DNA from: an uncultured Alphaproteobacteria bacterium
GTDB taxonomy: Bacteria; Pseudomonadota; Alphaproteobacteria; Rhodobacterales; Rhodobacteraceae
DNA: 47,442 nt
Direction of reading: 5' to 3'
Assembly (NCBI GenBank): GCA_913051655.1
Contig: CAJXHI010000024.1
Location: 1 to 47,442, forward strand
A program made the position numbers and the translations under genes. Numbering within the stretch: position 1 is the first letter of the stretch; every line of letters begins with the position of its first letter. The notes below the pieces were generated by a model that was not told the origin of the DNA, ran no database searches, and saw only the letters and a program-made list of their open reading frames with translations. Shown here piece by piece: positions 1 through 8,701 of this stretch.

Positions 1-2
1 CG

Positions 3-236
3 ATGTACCCAGATTATCTGATTAGAAATATCGAGAAAGTATACTTTCCTAAGCACCAAATGGGTGATCTAAATCTTAATAAATCTGACAAAAACAGCGT
101 AAACTATGCACTGACAGGATTTGTAGGTTTGTTCGATGATGTCAGGATTCCTCCCACTGGTGCTGAGTCGCGCAACAATAAAAATCATTTTTTGAGCCAA
201 TCTATTAACGAGATGGGAAAGATTGATGGGATATGA
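3..236 (+). CDS. possible partial hypothetical protein at window edge
   Basis: A frame open from the left edge reaches a TGA at 234-236 and encodes about 77 residues. I recognise no domain. Lys and Asn are frequent and there is no hydrophobic segment. It could be the C-terminal end of a gene starting outside the window, a decayed remnant, or chance. No ribosome binding site can be judged because the start lies at the edge. Confidence is low. Confidence 0.2.
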   Translation: MYPDYLIRNIEKVYFPKHQMGDLNLNKSDKNSVNYALTGFVGLFDDVRIPPTGAESRNNKNHFLSQSINEMGKIDGI

Positions 237-532
237 ATTTTATTCTGCAGGTAAAATCGGTAAGATGAAAGTGAATATTTGTGTTTCAGAAGTCAACCTT
301 GATACTGTCCACATGATGCTCGAAAATAAACCTTCTATGCAAGTTTAAAACCGGCAGATCTCCGTGATCTTTACCTTCCTTAGAGCGGCGTGAGCAGGCG
401 GTAATTTGACCTATGTCAGTGAACCGAAAGGCATATGTATTATATACTCAATGGCACTAAAAAAGTGAAGAGGGAGCCTAGAGTGGCTCTGAAGACTATT
501 AGTCTGGCTGGGCTGATTACACCGCCGATGAA

Positions 533-805
533 TTAATCGAGTTCTATTTCCAGATATCCAGAGGCGGTTTCTACAACCTTCATACCTGACTGTGCAGACC
601 CAGCGGCTCGAATTTTATCTAAAGCTGCTTCGCACTCTTCTTTGCTTTTCCATAATGTCATGCTGCGCAATGACTTTGGACCAGTCTTTGTGCCGCGAAA
701 ATCAGTGGCTCCAGCAGCTTTCATCTGGGGCCAAAAATCAGCCGCTAATTTTTTTGCGGTTTCTATGTTTCCGTCAAATTCCCAATCAGTAAAAGTAGCA
801 AACAT
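533..805 (-). CDS. small dimeric alpha/beta-barrel-like protein
   Basis: This encodes about 90 residues. An in-frame ATG lies four codons upstream at 817, but the ATG at 805 is preceded by GGAGG at 5-nt spacing, so I take 805. The protein reads MFATFTDWEFDGN and continues with a helix rich in Lys and Ala, then a strand ending in LEIELD. Its size and strand-helix-strand pattern resemble small ferredoxin-fold barrels (YCII or antibiotic-monooxygenase type), which often form dimers. No catalytic residue can be assigned. It stands alone on the minus strand with unrelated sequence around it. The function is unknown, but the strong ribosome binding site and even composition make a real gene likely. 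Confidence 0.65.
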   Translation of the reverse strand: MFATFTDWEFDGNIETAKKLAADFWPQMKAAGATDFRGTKTGPKSLRSMTLWKSKEECEAALDKIRAAGSAQSGMKVVETASGYLEIELD

Positions 806-1229
806 TTTTTCCTCCATTGTCGGCTCGTAGAGAAGAGCAAATAACCCCTATGCTAGTCAATAATTACGCAACGAAAGGTGACATCAATATGATATGCGAC
901 GAAAAAGTTTGTGTATTCGAGGCGCATTTTTACATAATTCGAGAAGACTCACTTTTTGAATAGCCGCTCCTGAATATTTACGCCAATGGAGTCATATTAA
1001 GATCTGACTTTGCTTGGAATAAAAAGCTCAACTAAGCAAAAAGTTATTTGAAAATAAGCCGCCTCATCGCTTTTTTTATGGCATTTGACTCAATGCCTGC
1101 CTATAAATTCTTTAGTGCACGCAGTCTATGTGATGATTTCGGATTTAAATTGGCAATATAGTGCCAATGGTTTTCTTCACTGGCCGAAACAAGGAGTATT
1201 GCGAAGTTGGTAAAAAGTAAGAAAGCTGA
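806..1229. other. gap without recognisable gene
   Basis: This AT-rich stretch separates the two small minus-strand genes. I see no frame with convincing coding character, no clear terminator hairpin and no repeat. The part next to 806 holds the ribosome binding site of the 533-805 gene and presumably its promoter. Confidence 0.5.
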
Positions 1230-1559
1230 TCAATTCAGTTTTGCTGGATAGTCTGTTAAAAGTGGCGCTCCACCACCCTTAATGAGCGTTACTACCTCAC
1301 CTTCATGGTAAAAATCCTCACGTATTAAACTTTCTCGGTCTTCATGCCATTTCACTCTTTCATCTCTGTTTGCGTCGGCCAGTTCCTCAGTTGCGTACAA
1401 CGTCAAAACCATGTATGAGGTATCACCCGTACGAACGGCGACGCTAAATTCGCAATCTTTCAAAAAACCATTTTCAACAGCTTCTCTATGCTCTTTGAGA
1501 AGTTGATCTCGTCCCGCCTTACTGTACTGCTCACACATAATGATCCTTGCGATTGGCAT
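1230..1559 (-). CDS. small hypothetical protein, probable alpha/beta barrel
   Basis: This encodes 109 residues starting MPIARIIMCEQYS. An AGGAG lies about 8-10 nt before the ATG, which supports this start. The pattern is a first strand, a helix with RDQLLKEHREAVENGF, a second strand SYMVLTLYATEE, a helix and a final strand GEVVTLI. This is the layout of a ferredoxin-like dimeric barrel, as in tautomerase-like or antibiotic-monooxygenase-like small proteins. No signature active-site residue is evident. It has no operon partner: the next gene on the same strand begins about 420 bases further on. The function is unknown. Confidence 0.65.
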   Translation of the reverse strand: MPIARIIMCEQYSKAGRDQLLKEHREAVENGFLKDCEFSVAVRTGDTSYMVLTLYATEELADANRDERVKWHEDRESLIREDFYHEGEVVTLIKGGGAPLLTDYPAKLN

Positions 1560-3214
1560 TTTTTACAACTCCTAAAAACGTAATTAAGGGCCCTCTACTA
1601 TGGGCATTTTAGGGCGATTATTAAAGACTAAAGATCGTGCGCTGCAAATCGAGCGCACCTATGTCTGCCAATTACGTGCTCCATATAAGAGTTTTGGTCA
1701 CTTTTCACTCCCTGCCAGTATTACACTCTACTTCGACAACTCGCTTAGCGTTTCCGCCGTCACTTACTACAGAGAACAAGAGCGAGAAAGCATTTGGTTT
1801 TATCCGTGGAATTGACGTCTGTAACCTAAACTCCAAGTTTTGGGCGATTTGAAACTTGTTGATACTAGTATTGTGTGTTGTGCTTAGTTTTCCATGCAAT
1901 CCAATTCTTTACAAAACTTTTCAACTTGCTCAAGCCTAGCAATGCCTTAAAATCAGAAGATATGAAAAGTCCACACTGCATAAATTATTTATAAGGTAAC
2001 AAGCTGAAAGTTTAACTTTCAGTTAGCATTGCTGATCTCGCTAATTCGCACAGTACAGGCGATTCGATCGACGTCGATGACGTCAGAGCAAAGCGGCTAA
2101 TTTAATGCAAAATACTATGCAAATCGTCTCCTAATCAGCAAAAAAGTTTAGAAAAGCTCTAAGGATAATGCGGTATAATATCAGGAACGTCATCTGCTGG
2201 TTCTAGTTTCACAGTCATGTCCGATAGGTGCATTATACGTCTGCCAAGCTTAGCTTCAGCTTGCTGGATGCTAAAAGTTTCGGTCAGCTTGGGAATAAAA
2301 TGACATAGTTAAGTAAATAGCTTAATCTGAATAACACTGCGTCGAGGCGCTGTGGAGGCGACCTGCCGCGGGGCAATTTGTTTCGAAATCTGAAAACCAT
2401 AGAAGTTCACGGGTTAATAAATGATTACAGCTGGTATTTGTTAGATTTGCGTCTACTGTTGGAATTCTGAGCGCTAGGCTGGTTGTGCAGTTCCGTCCCG
2501 CAGTAACCCCGACAATCAGCCAGTTGATTAGTGCGGTTTTTCCGTTTTGACGTAGGAAACTGTAACATCTGCGGATATTTTCGTAAGGTTAAAAGTCAGT
2601 CTCGTAGGTATCTAAAAGTGCCCTAAAATTAAAATCGTCCAGCAACACTTTTAAAAGCCAAAAGATTGGCAAATCATTTAACATCTTGAAAAAAGGCTAA
2701 ACGAGCAGCAACGCCCGCAGCGCTTGTTATTTATTTCGATGTAAACACCGTAAAGCTGATTACACCTCTTATGTTATCGAAATGTAATCATAGATCAGAA
2801 ATTTCTCCTCTTAGGATACAATTATGTACGGATAGATAACAGCTCTGACACTTTAAAAAGAAGTTAGGCAAAATTACGCAAGCGGCTTTAGTGGGAAGAA
2901 ACTCTTAATCTGTATTCCCCAGCGCAAGGATAAGAACTAGTAATTATGCCAGCTTTTATGCGGATTGAAAGACTGTGAGTTTTTATAAACGATACCAAAA
3001 AGCTTAGGATCATCAGTATAAGGTGTCTTAGCCTCTAAAACTATGCCATTACTTTATGATCACAGGAGGTTTTGCGAGTGGCGTGTAATTTGTATCTTTA
3101 AGAAGATGCGTTGAAGAATTTTTGCGAGATTAACGTATATTTTCATGAGGCAGTAAACAGCTGACTTCAGCGCTTATAATGATAAAAAGTACAATCAATG
3201 TAAGAGGAGGATCA
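1560..3214. other. long gene-poor stretch with decayed sequence
   Basis: About 1.65 kb holds no intact gene that I can support. Short frames on both strands lack ribosome binding sites and have non-protein-like composition. One piece, 2159-2308 on the minus strand, looks like the C-terminal end of a former gene and is listed separately. The right end carries the ribosome binding site AGAGGAGG of the FAD oxidoreductase. No IS ends, tRNA or clear terminator were seen. Confidence 0.45.
2159..2308 (-). pseudogene. coding-like C-terminal remnant
   Basis: Between two stop codons the minus strand reads about 49 residues with convincing protein character, including KLTETFSIQQAEAKLGRR and a tail PADDVPDIIPHYP before TAG. 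There is no start codon, and the frame closes upstream with TAA at the far end. I do not recognise the family. It is best explained as the surviving 3' end of a decayed gene, although a chance frame cannot be excluded. Confidence 0.3.
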
Positions 3215-4699
3215 ATGAAAAAGCTATCGCGTCGCGCTGCCTTGCTCGGGGTAGGAGGAGCAGCAGGTTGGGGGCTATCAGGGTTCCTGCGCGCAGATCT
3301 TCCGACATATGCCGGCACCAACCGACTGGTTTCGCCTACGGGTGAAAAAATATTGAATGATGCAAGTGGTTTGTCTGCGACCCCAATCCAAAAACACCTG
3401 CACGTATCGGACAGTGATCAAGCATTGGTTGATCGAATTCGATCTGAAATCGCAGAAGCGCGTGCGGCGGGGCATTGTCTTAATGTGGGCGCAGCAAGAC
3501 ATTCTATGGGGGCGCAATCTATACCACGCGAGGGTACCGCGATCACATTTAGTAATGCGGGCATTGAAGTTGACAGTGCAAACCAAACCTTTCGCTCTCA
3601 CGCCGGGGCTCGTTGGTTTGACGTGATTACAACTCTTGATCCGAAAGGATGGTCGCCGAAAGTTATGCAATCAAACCACGACTTTGGTTTGGCTGCCACC
3701 TATTCAGTGAACGCCCATGGCTGGCCAGTTCCCTTTGGGCCAATGGGATCGACTGTCCGTTCGCTTCGGATGTTATTGGCCTCTGGGGAATTGGTGACTT
3801 GTTCCCCGACACAGAATTCTGATCTTTTTAACCTTGGTATGGGGGGATATGGGCTGATTGGAGTTGTTGTCGATATTGAAGTTACAATGGTTAAAAACTC
3901 GCGGCTAATACCGAGTTTCGATTTAATGAATGCCAGCGACTTTACGGCGAAGTTCAAGAAGGCGATTGAAGATCCAGCTGTGAAAATGGCATATGGTCGC
4001 TTGAACGTTGAAAGAGAAAGCTTTTTCCAAAAGGCTCTTTTGATCACCTATCGCGAAACAGACGATCAAGAGAAACTGCCGGCGGCAGGGGGATCGGGTT
4101 GGATGGCTCATGCAGCCAGCCGTATTTATCGTGCTCAATTAGGAAATGAAACTTTTAAATCTTTTCGATGGTGGAATGAGACCCGCGTTGGTCCAAAATT
4201 GAGCGGTGGTGATGTGACCCGTAATTCGCTTATAAATGAACCTGTAGTCACGCTGGACGACCGTGATCCTAATCGTACGGATATTTTACATGAGTATTTT
4301 GTAGGTTTTGATGTTTTTGATAGTTTCCTTGACGCTTGTCGAGAGGTCATCCCTTCATCGTATCAAGAGTTTCTGAATGTTACTTTGCGCTATGTTGCAC
4401 AGGATGGTCAATCAGTTCTCTCCTATGCGCAAGTTCCTCGGATTGGCGCCGTGATGTCTTTTAGTCAGGAACTCACGCATCGAGGGGAATCGGATCAGGT
4501 GCGAATGACGCGAGAGCTTATTGACCGAATTGTCGAAATTGGGGGTGCATATTATCTACCCTATCGTCCTCATGCGACGCTTGATCAACTGAAGAAGGCC
4601 TATCCTAGGGCTGAAGAGTTCGCACATGCAAAGCGGCAATTGGATCCTGAATTAATTCTTCGCAATAATTTTTGGGATCAATATTTGGGGCAGTTATGA
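3215..4699 (+). CDS. Tat-exported FAD-linked oxidoreductase (lactone-oxidase/PCMH type)
   Basis: An in-frame ATG at 3179 exists, but ATG 3215 follows AGAGGAGG at ideal spacing and begins a twin-arginine signal peptide (KKLSRRAALLGVGGAAGWG), so I start there (494 residues). Next comes a PCMH-type FAD-binding domain: the segment with GAARHSMGAQS near residue 100 and YSVNAHGWPVPFG with NLGMGGYGLIGVV near 170-220 match the pyrophosphate and isoalloxazine loops. The C-terminal half looks like the substrate domain of D-arabinono-lactone or alditol oxidases. The substrate is unknown. The enzyme should act in the periplasm. The stop overlaps the next gene's start by 4 bp, so the two are co-translated. 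Confidence 0.85.
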   Translation: MKKLSRRAALLGVGGAAGWGLSGFLRADLPTYAGTNRLVSPTGEKILNDASGLSATPIQKHLHVSDSDQALVDRIRSEIAEARAAGHCLNVGAARHSMGAQSIPREGTAITFSNAGIEVDSANQTFRSHAGARWFDVITTLDPKGWSPKVMQSNHDFGLAATYSVNAHGWPVPFGPMGSTVRSLRMLLASGELVTCSPTQNSDLFNLGMGGYGLIGVVVDIEVTMVKNSRLIPSFDLMNASDFTAKFKKAIEDPAVKMAYGRLNVERESFFQKALLITYRETDDQEKLPAAGGSGWMAHAASRIYRAQLGNETFKSFRWWNETRVGPKLSGGDVTRNSLINEPVVTLDDRDPNRTDILHEYFVGFDVFDSFLDACREVIPSSYQEFLNVTLRYVAQDGQSVLSYAQVPRIGAVMSFSQELTHRGESDQVRMTRELIDRIVEIGGAYYLPYRPHATLDQLKKAYPRAEEFAHAKRQLDPELILRNNFWDQYLGQL

Positions 4700-5106
4700 A
4701 CAATCTACAAAGCGTATGCTTGTACTACTTTTGTGCTCTTACGATTGCGGCGTCACTCAACTATATTCCCGGTTTGACGGACGAGAACGGTCTGGCGTTC
4801 GGCATCTTTTCCTTAGACTTCTATGATGACGCCTTGCATGTAGTATCGGCATTGTGGGCGTTAATGGCAGGCATAATATCACACCGTGCAGCTCGATCTT
4901 TTTTAATTTTGTTTGGTGTGGCCTATTTTGGTGACGGTACCGTAGGCGTATTTACTGGATACGGTTTCCTAGATCTTGGGATTTTCACGAACGCCTCACT
5001 TGGAAGTGATTTTTCGATCTCACGGCTTCTTGCAAATTTTCCACATCTGGCGTTGGGTGGAGTGGCTGTCTGGGCAGGGTTTCGTGGCAACGAGGAAATC
5101 GGATGA
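4696..5106 (+). CDS. small integral membrane protein (DUF4383-like)
   Basis: The start at 4696 overlaps the upstream TGA as ATGA, which is stronger evidence than the upstream in-frame ATG at 4672. The protein has 136 residues and four hydrophobic segments: near residues 5-22, 43-60, 65-85 and about 110-128. Polar motifs between them include DFYDDALHVVSALWAL and FPHLALGG, with conserved-looking His residues. The arrangement resembles DUF4383-type four-helix membrane proteins, a tentative assignment. It again overlaps the following (broken) gene by ATGA, so FAD oxidase, membrane protein and pseudogene formed one operon. It could anchor or exchange electrons with the exported oxidase, but that is only context. 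Confidence 0.75.
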   Translation: MNNLQSVCLYYFCALTIAASLNYIPGLTDENGLAFGIFSLDFYDDALHVVSALWALMAGIISHRAARSFLILFGVAYFGDGTVGVFTGYGFLDLGIFTNASLGSDFSISRLLANFPHLALGGVAVWAGFRGNEEIG

Positions 5107-6113
5107 AACAGTTTTGTCGATATACAAAACGCTTGGTTTCGCTTGTTTTCTTACTCGTTTTTGGCATGCTTTTGCCAGTTTTATAAGTTGAAACAATGTG
5201 TAAAGGATCTGCCGACGCTCAGCCGTATGAGTTGTTAATCGCGCCCGAATTTCATCGTCCAGAACAGAGAACCTTGATGACCTATTCAGAATGGAACATC
5301 GTGCATGTATAGGAAGATTACATTGAGGTTTTTGCGTTTGGATATCCACATGAATTTAGCAATGTTCGTACAGTTTTAGGTTTTTGGTCATCATTATGTT
5401 CTTTGAGTAACGCGTCTCCTGCATATGGTAAATTCGATTGTTCCACTAAGCAAATGTTTTATGTAATTGGTGTTAGCTCCACTGCAGAAATTCTATCGAA
5501 GGTCGGTTATAAGGAAACAGTTGGTCGGCTCTCTACTGTTATAAAGGGCGATGAACGCGCCGTGCTAAACGAACTATCTGCAAGCCATGTTAAAAATTAT
5601 GCTGAGTTTATGCAGCAAGTTCTTTGGAATAAATGGCGGTTTCGGGAAGATCGCGTCGAACTGAGAGAGAAGGCAACTAAAGGTTGGCGAGGCCGTGAAA
5701 GGCGTTTTGTTTTGGGCGGCGAATATGGCGTAAAGGCTGCTTATGCAAATATTATCTATAAAGCCGTATCGGAGGTAGGGCAAGATGACTTAACCTTGCG
5801 AATGATTATTCGAAATATGGATCCGATTGTTATGGAAGAATTTAACTAGTTCGCCATAATGTCGATACGGTCTAAAGGAATTAAGATTGAAACACCACGT
5901 TATCGCGCATTGACATATCTTTTGTAGAAGTGGGCGAAAGCAGGGGCAGATTTCGTTGAAATTGCTATTAATCACTATATCCTCATGAAAACTATTTTCC
6001 AAAAACCGTCGTTGGACGGTGTATATCATAGAAGTATGCGGCAAGTTTTTGATGACTATCGCCATCTGGCGGTTATAAAGGCGGCTGATTTAGCGAACAC
6101 CCTACGCATATAG
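5103..6113 (+). pseudogene. membrane-anchored protein gene broken by four in-frame stops
   Basis: A single uninterrupted register runs from an ATGA-overlapping start at 5103 to TAG 6111-6113. Four internal stops break it: TAA 5184, TAG 5310, TAG 5847 and TAG 5925. No frameshift occurs. The segments read as one protein: an N-terminal hydrophobic anchor (LVSLVFLLVFGMLLPVL), then APEFHRPEQRTLMTYSEW, DYIEVFAFGYPHEF, a long middle (KQMFYVIGVSS through MDPIVMEEF) and KIETPRYRALTYLL followed by KAGADFVEIA. It resembles a family I recall from other proteobacteria, but I cannot name its function. Full length would be about 336 residues. The longest intact piece, 5403-5849, should not be annotated as a gene. 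Recoding is less likely because the lost residues seem to differ. Confidence 0.75.
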
Positions 6114-6138
6114 CAAGCAAGTGGGTAGAGACTGCAAA

Positions 6139-6429
6139 ATGTATATGACTATCAAAACTATACTGATATCCGTCCCTTTTGTCCTAGCTGGATGGATCAC
6201 AACCTTGGCCCTTGCTACCATTACAAGTGACGAAGCTCCAGCCTATATGGTTTTGTTGCCGTCTCAACATCTTCTTCTTAATTTACGAGACGACACTGAA
6301 ATTTTTGCAACCTCGATGATATCTGTTACTTTAACTTCGGATGCAAATGGCTTTGTAAGTTATCTCTACAAGAATGGTGCTTGGCTTGTCCTTCCGGCAG
6401 GTTTGGCGGGTTGCTTGTCGCCTCCTTAA
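6139..6429 (+). CDS. small exported hypothetical protein
   Basis: About 96 residues follow from ATG 6139 (MYMTIKTI); ATG 6121 and 6145 are in-frame alternatives, and none has a strong ribosome binding site. An N-terminal signal or anchor segment (ILISVPFVLAGWITTLALA) precedes a compact domain ending in GAWLVLPAGLAGCLS. This looks like a small periplasmic or membrane-tethered protein, and I recall similar ones in roseobacter-type genomes. It follows the pseudogene by about 25 bases and is probably the last gene of that operon. No function can be assigned. Confidence 0.55.
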   Translation: MYMTIKTILISVPFVLAGWITTLALATITSDEAPAYMVLLPSQHLLLNLRDDTEIFATSMISVTLTSDANGFVSYLYKNGAWLVLPAGLAGCLSPP

Positions 6430-6739
6430 AGTCTTGTAAAGCAGTTGAGGTCGGATCCCCACAAGAAAAATATTGCGATATTTACACAAGCCAAAATTTA
6501 CCTTCTTACCGCAAAGGCGCATTAGCTATGATCAATTTTTTGGAATTATATCCCAGAAACAAAGTACACTGGCAAAGCTTCGATACTCTGTTCAAACAGC
6601 ATGGGTTAAACTGAAAGCTAGACCTTAAGCTTTGATTTTTTGCAATTCTGAAAGATCGTCAAATCTTATTTAAAACTTACTGCGCAAATAAAGTATTACA
6701 TATTTACTTAAATTTTTACGTACACGCAAATAAGAGGTT
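6430..6739. other. gap between convergent genes
   Basis: The plus-strand operon ends at 6429 and the minus-strand DUF3137 gene ends at 6740. A plus frame at 6381-6614 overlaps the exported-protein gene and has no recognisable content, so I do not call it. The rest is very AT-rich. I see no clear hairpin with a T run for either strand. Confidence 0.45.
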
Positions 6740-7819
6740 TTAAAGATTGAGTTCCATATTAAGTTTTAATGTATCGATAATTTGAAAAATTAGATGCATT
6801 TCTCTCAATAAACTCTGTGAATCATCTACAAAGTCTTCTGGTTCTGTGATTGGACCCGGTTCAAAAATAGGCTTTCTTAATGGTATCACTATTAGGAGAT
6901 TATTTTTTTCGAAGCACAGCTGAATTTCTGCATTGTCAAATATTTCACCCAACTCGAGTAACCGCTCCATAAAGCTTACTGTTAGTAGATAACGAGCCTC
7001 TATTTGATCACTGGAAAACACTTCAAAAGTTCTCTCAAAGCGTGGATCTTCCAACCTTACGTTTTCTAGTTTGGTGAACTTTTTTGAAAACCAATTCCCA
7101 ACAGAACCCTTATCTTGTTTTACTAGAGTTTTGCCATTAAACTTTTTGTTCATACTTAAGTTGATTATTAAACCATTAAATACTGTAATCAGACGGCTAT
7201 ATTTCCCCCGCTTCTTCCATTTTTTTAGGTGCGTTTCGAAGAGTTCAATTTTAACGCCCTTGTATCCACCAATTATATTATCTTCGCTGGTTTCAGTGCT
7301 ATAAGCTGGTAGCAAACCACTACTTTTGTATCGATACACTCTATCTGCCACCTCTGCTGAAAAAATAAAGTCACCTACAAAGCTGAGTATGCGAGGAAAT
7401 ATCTCATTTTTTATAGAATTTTGATAAGTAACGATCGATTTTTTGATGAACCAAAATAACGCTGTATATGAAAACGCTGTAAATAGAAGTCCCAGTCCGC
7501 CGAAATCTTCGGATTCATTGAATTCCCAAACAACTAATTGCCATCCGATTACGGGTATAATTATAAAAAGTGGTGTTAACCAAACTAATTTTTTTCGGGC
7601 TGACGCTGCAGCGGCAATTCTTTCTTTTTCAAATTCATCCACGAGAGCTTTAAGATGGGTCTGATAGTGGTCTGAAAAACCTCTGTCCCAATCACCTTGC
7701 TCGGGATAGCTTTCTAACAATTTGTCTGATTTTAGTATGTTTCCATTATAAAGCTTAAAGATCTGTCCAATGTTTTGCGACCCAGGCTTTTTACCAGAGG
7801 AAAACAGTCGCATGGGCAT
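6740..7819 (-). CDS. DUF3137 family membrane protein
   Basis: This encodes 359 residues. After a charged N-terminus (about 80 residues, ending with a Glu/Arg/Lys/Ala-rich helix) there are two adjacent transmembrane segments (WLTPLFIIIPVIGWQLVVW and a second near residues 108-125, ALFWFIKKS). A large soluble domain of strands and helices follows, with a GGYKGVKIELFETHL core typical of DUF3137. The gene lies 11 bases after the LemA gene on the same strand. LemA and DUF3137 are a recurrent pair in bacteria, which supports both calls. The role is unknown and probably envelope-associated. Confidence 0.8.
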   Translation of the reverse strand: MPMRLFSSGKKPGSQNIGQIFKLYNGNILKSDKLLESYPEQGDWDRGFSDHYQTHLKALVDEFEKERIAAAASARKKLVWLTPLFIIIPVIGWQLVVWEFNESEDFGGLGLLFTAFSYTALFWFIKKSIVTYQNSIKNEIFPRILSFVGDFIFSAEVADRVYRYKSSGLLPAYSTETSEDNIIGGYKGVKIELFETHLKKWKKRGKYSRLITVFNGLIINLSMNKKFNGKTLVKQDKGSVGNWFSKKFTKLENVRLEDPRFERTFEVFSSDQIEARYLLTVSFMERLLELGEIFDNAEIQLCFEKNNLLIVIPLRKPIFEPGPITEPEDFVDDSQSLLREMHLIFQIIDTLKLNMELNL

Positions 7820-7830
7820 TAGCGTTTTAC

Positions 7831-8409
7831 CTAATCAAGTATTGACGACGCATTGATAGGTGCTCTTGAGGCCTCATCAATTTCATAAAAAGGCATAATC
7901 GAAACATTTGCATATCTTGCTACGATGTTACCTGGGAATATTTCAATCGAGTTGTTTAACTGTCCAACAGCCGAATTATAAAACCGCCTGGCTGCGGCGA
8001 TTTTGGTTTCTACTTCGTTATATGACAATTGCGCCTGCTGCATTGTTTGGTCTGATTTTAGTTCTGGGTATGCTTCAACAGAAATCATAAGCTTTCCCAT
8101 TTCAGTGGTAAGGGCACTGGCCAATTTCACGTGTTCTTTTACTGCCTGAGAGTCGTCTCTATCATAGTCAGCGGCACTTCTAGTGCGTAATTCTGTAACT
8201 GATGAAATGAGTTCTCTTTCGTGTTCCATAAATCTCTTAGAAATGGTAAGTATGTTTGGTATTAAATTACTTCTATTTTTTAATTGGACATCAATACCGG
8301 CAAGCGCTTCATAAACTTGGTTCTTGTTTCGAATTATTCTGGAATACCAAATATAAAGTACAATAATTAGAGAAGCGCCAATAATAATAATTAACGTGAG
8401 TGCGTCCAT
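7831..8409 (-). CDS. lemA: LemA family protein
   Basis: An N-terminal membrane helix (ALTLIIIIGASLIIVLYIWY) is followed by a long helical domain with the LemA-typical stretch YEALAGIDVQLKNRSNLIPN and the later AARRFYNSAVGQLNNSI ending in a FPGN turn. A TTG at 8436 would add nine residues, but ATG 8409 has GAGG about 8 nt upstream and places the membrane helix at the N-terminus, so I start there (192 residues). LemA proteins are anchored with the helical bundle outside the membrane; their biochemical role is not settled. The gene is the first of a two-gene operon with the DUF3137 gene. Confidence 0.9.
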   Translation of the reverse strand: MDALTLIIIIGASLIIVLYIWYSRIIRNKNQVYEALAGIDVQLKNRSNLIPNILTISKRFMEHERELISSVTELRTRSAADYDRDDSQAVKEHVKLASALTTEMGKLMISVEAYPELKSDQTMQQAQLSYNEVETKIAAARRFYNSAVGQLNNSIEIFPGNIVARYANVSIMPFYEIDEASRAPINASSILD

Positions 8410-8701
8410 CTTTTCTGCCTCGTTTTGTTTATTCAAATTTTGTAAAAATTCTGAATTCGATAATCGTTAAAGTGCCGAACTATTTTAAAAAATGCAAATT
8501 ATACATGCATTTTAGAGTCAGTTAGTTCAACGCTGTCCCAGAATGCTGCGACCTTGATTATCAAAAATAGCAATAAAATTTTTAATTTTTACATTGTGCA
8601 ATTGTATCTTTGATCAGGATGACGAAGAAACAAGTTGGTATGCCATTAAGAAAAGCAGTGGTGGTTTAAAAACGACTGGCATATTATATCTCTGTAACTG
8701 T

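Noticed and set aside
2440..2760. Possible transposase remnant
   Set aside because: Short peptides in several frames looked vaguely transposase-like, but none matched a motif and no inverted repeats were found.
5403..5849. 148-residue plus-strand ORF as a stand-alone gene
   Set aside because: It is an internal piece of the register running from 5103 to 6113; sequence on both sides continues the same protein across stop codons.
6381..6614. 77-residue plus-strand ORF after the small exported protein
   Set aside because: It overlaps the exported-protein gene in another frame, has no ribosome binding site and no recognisable content.
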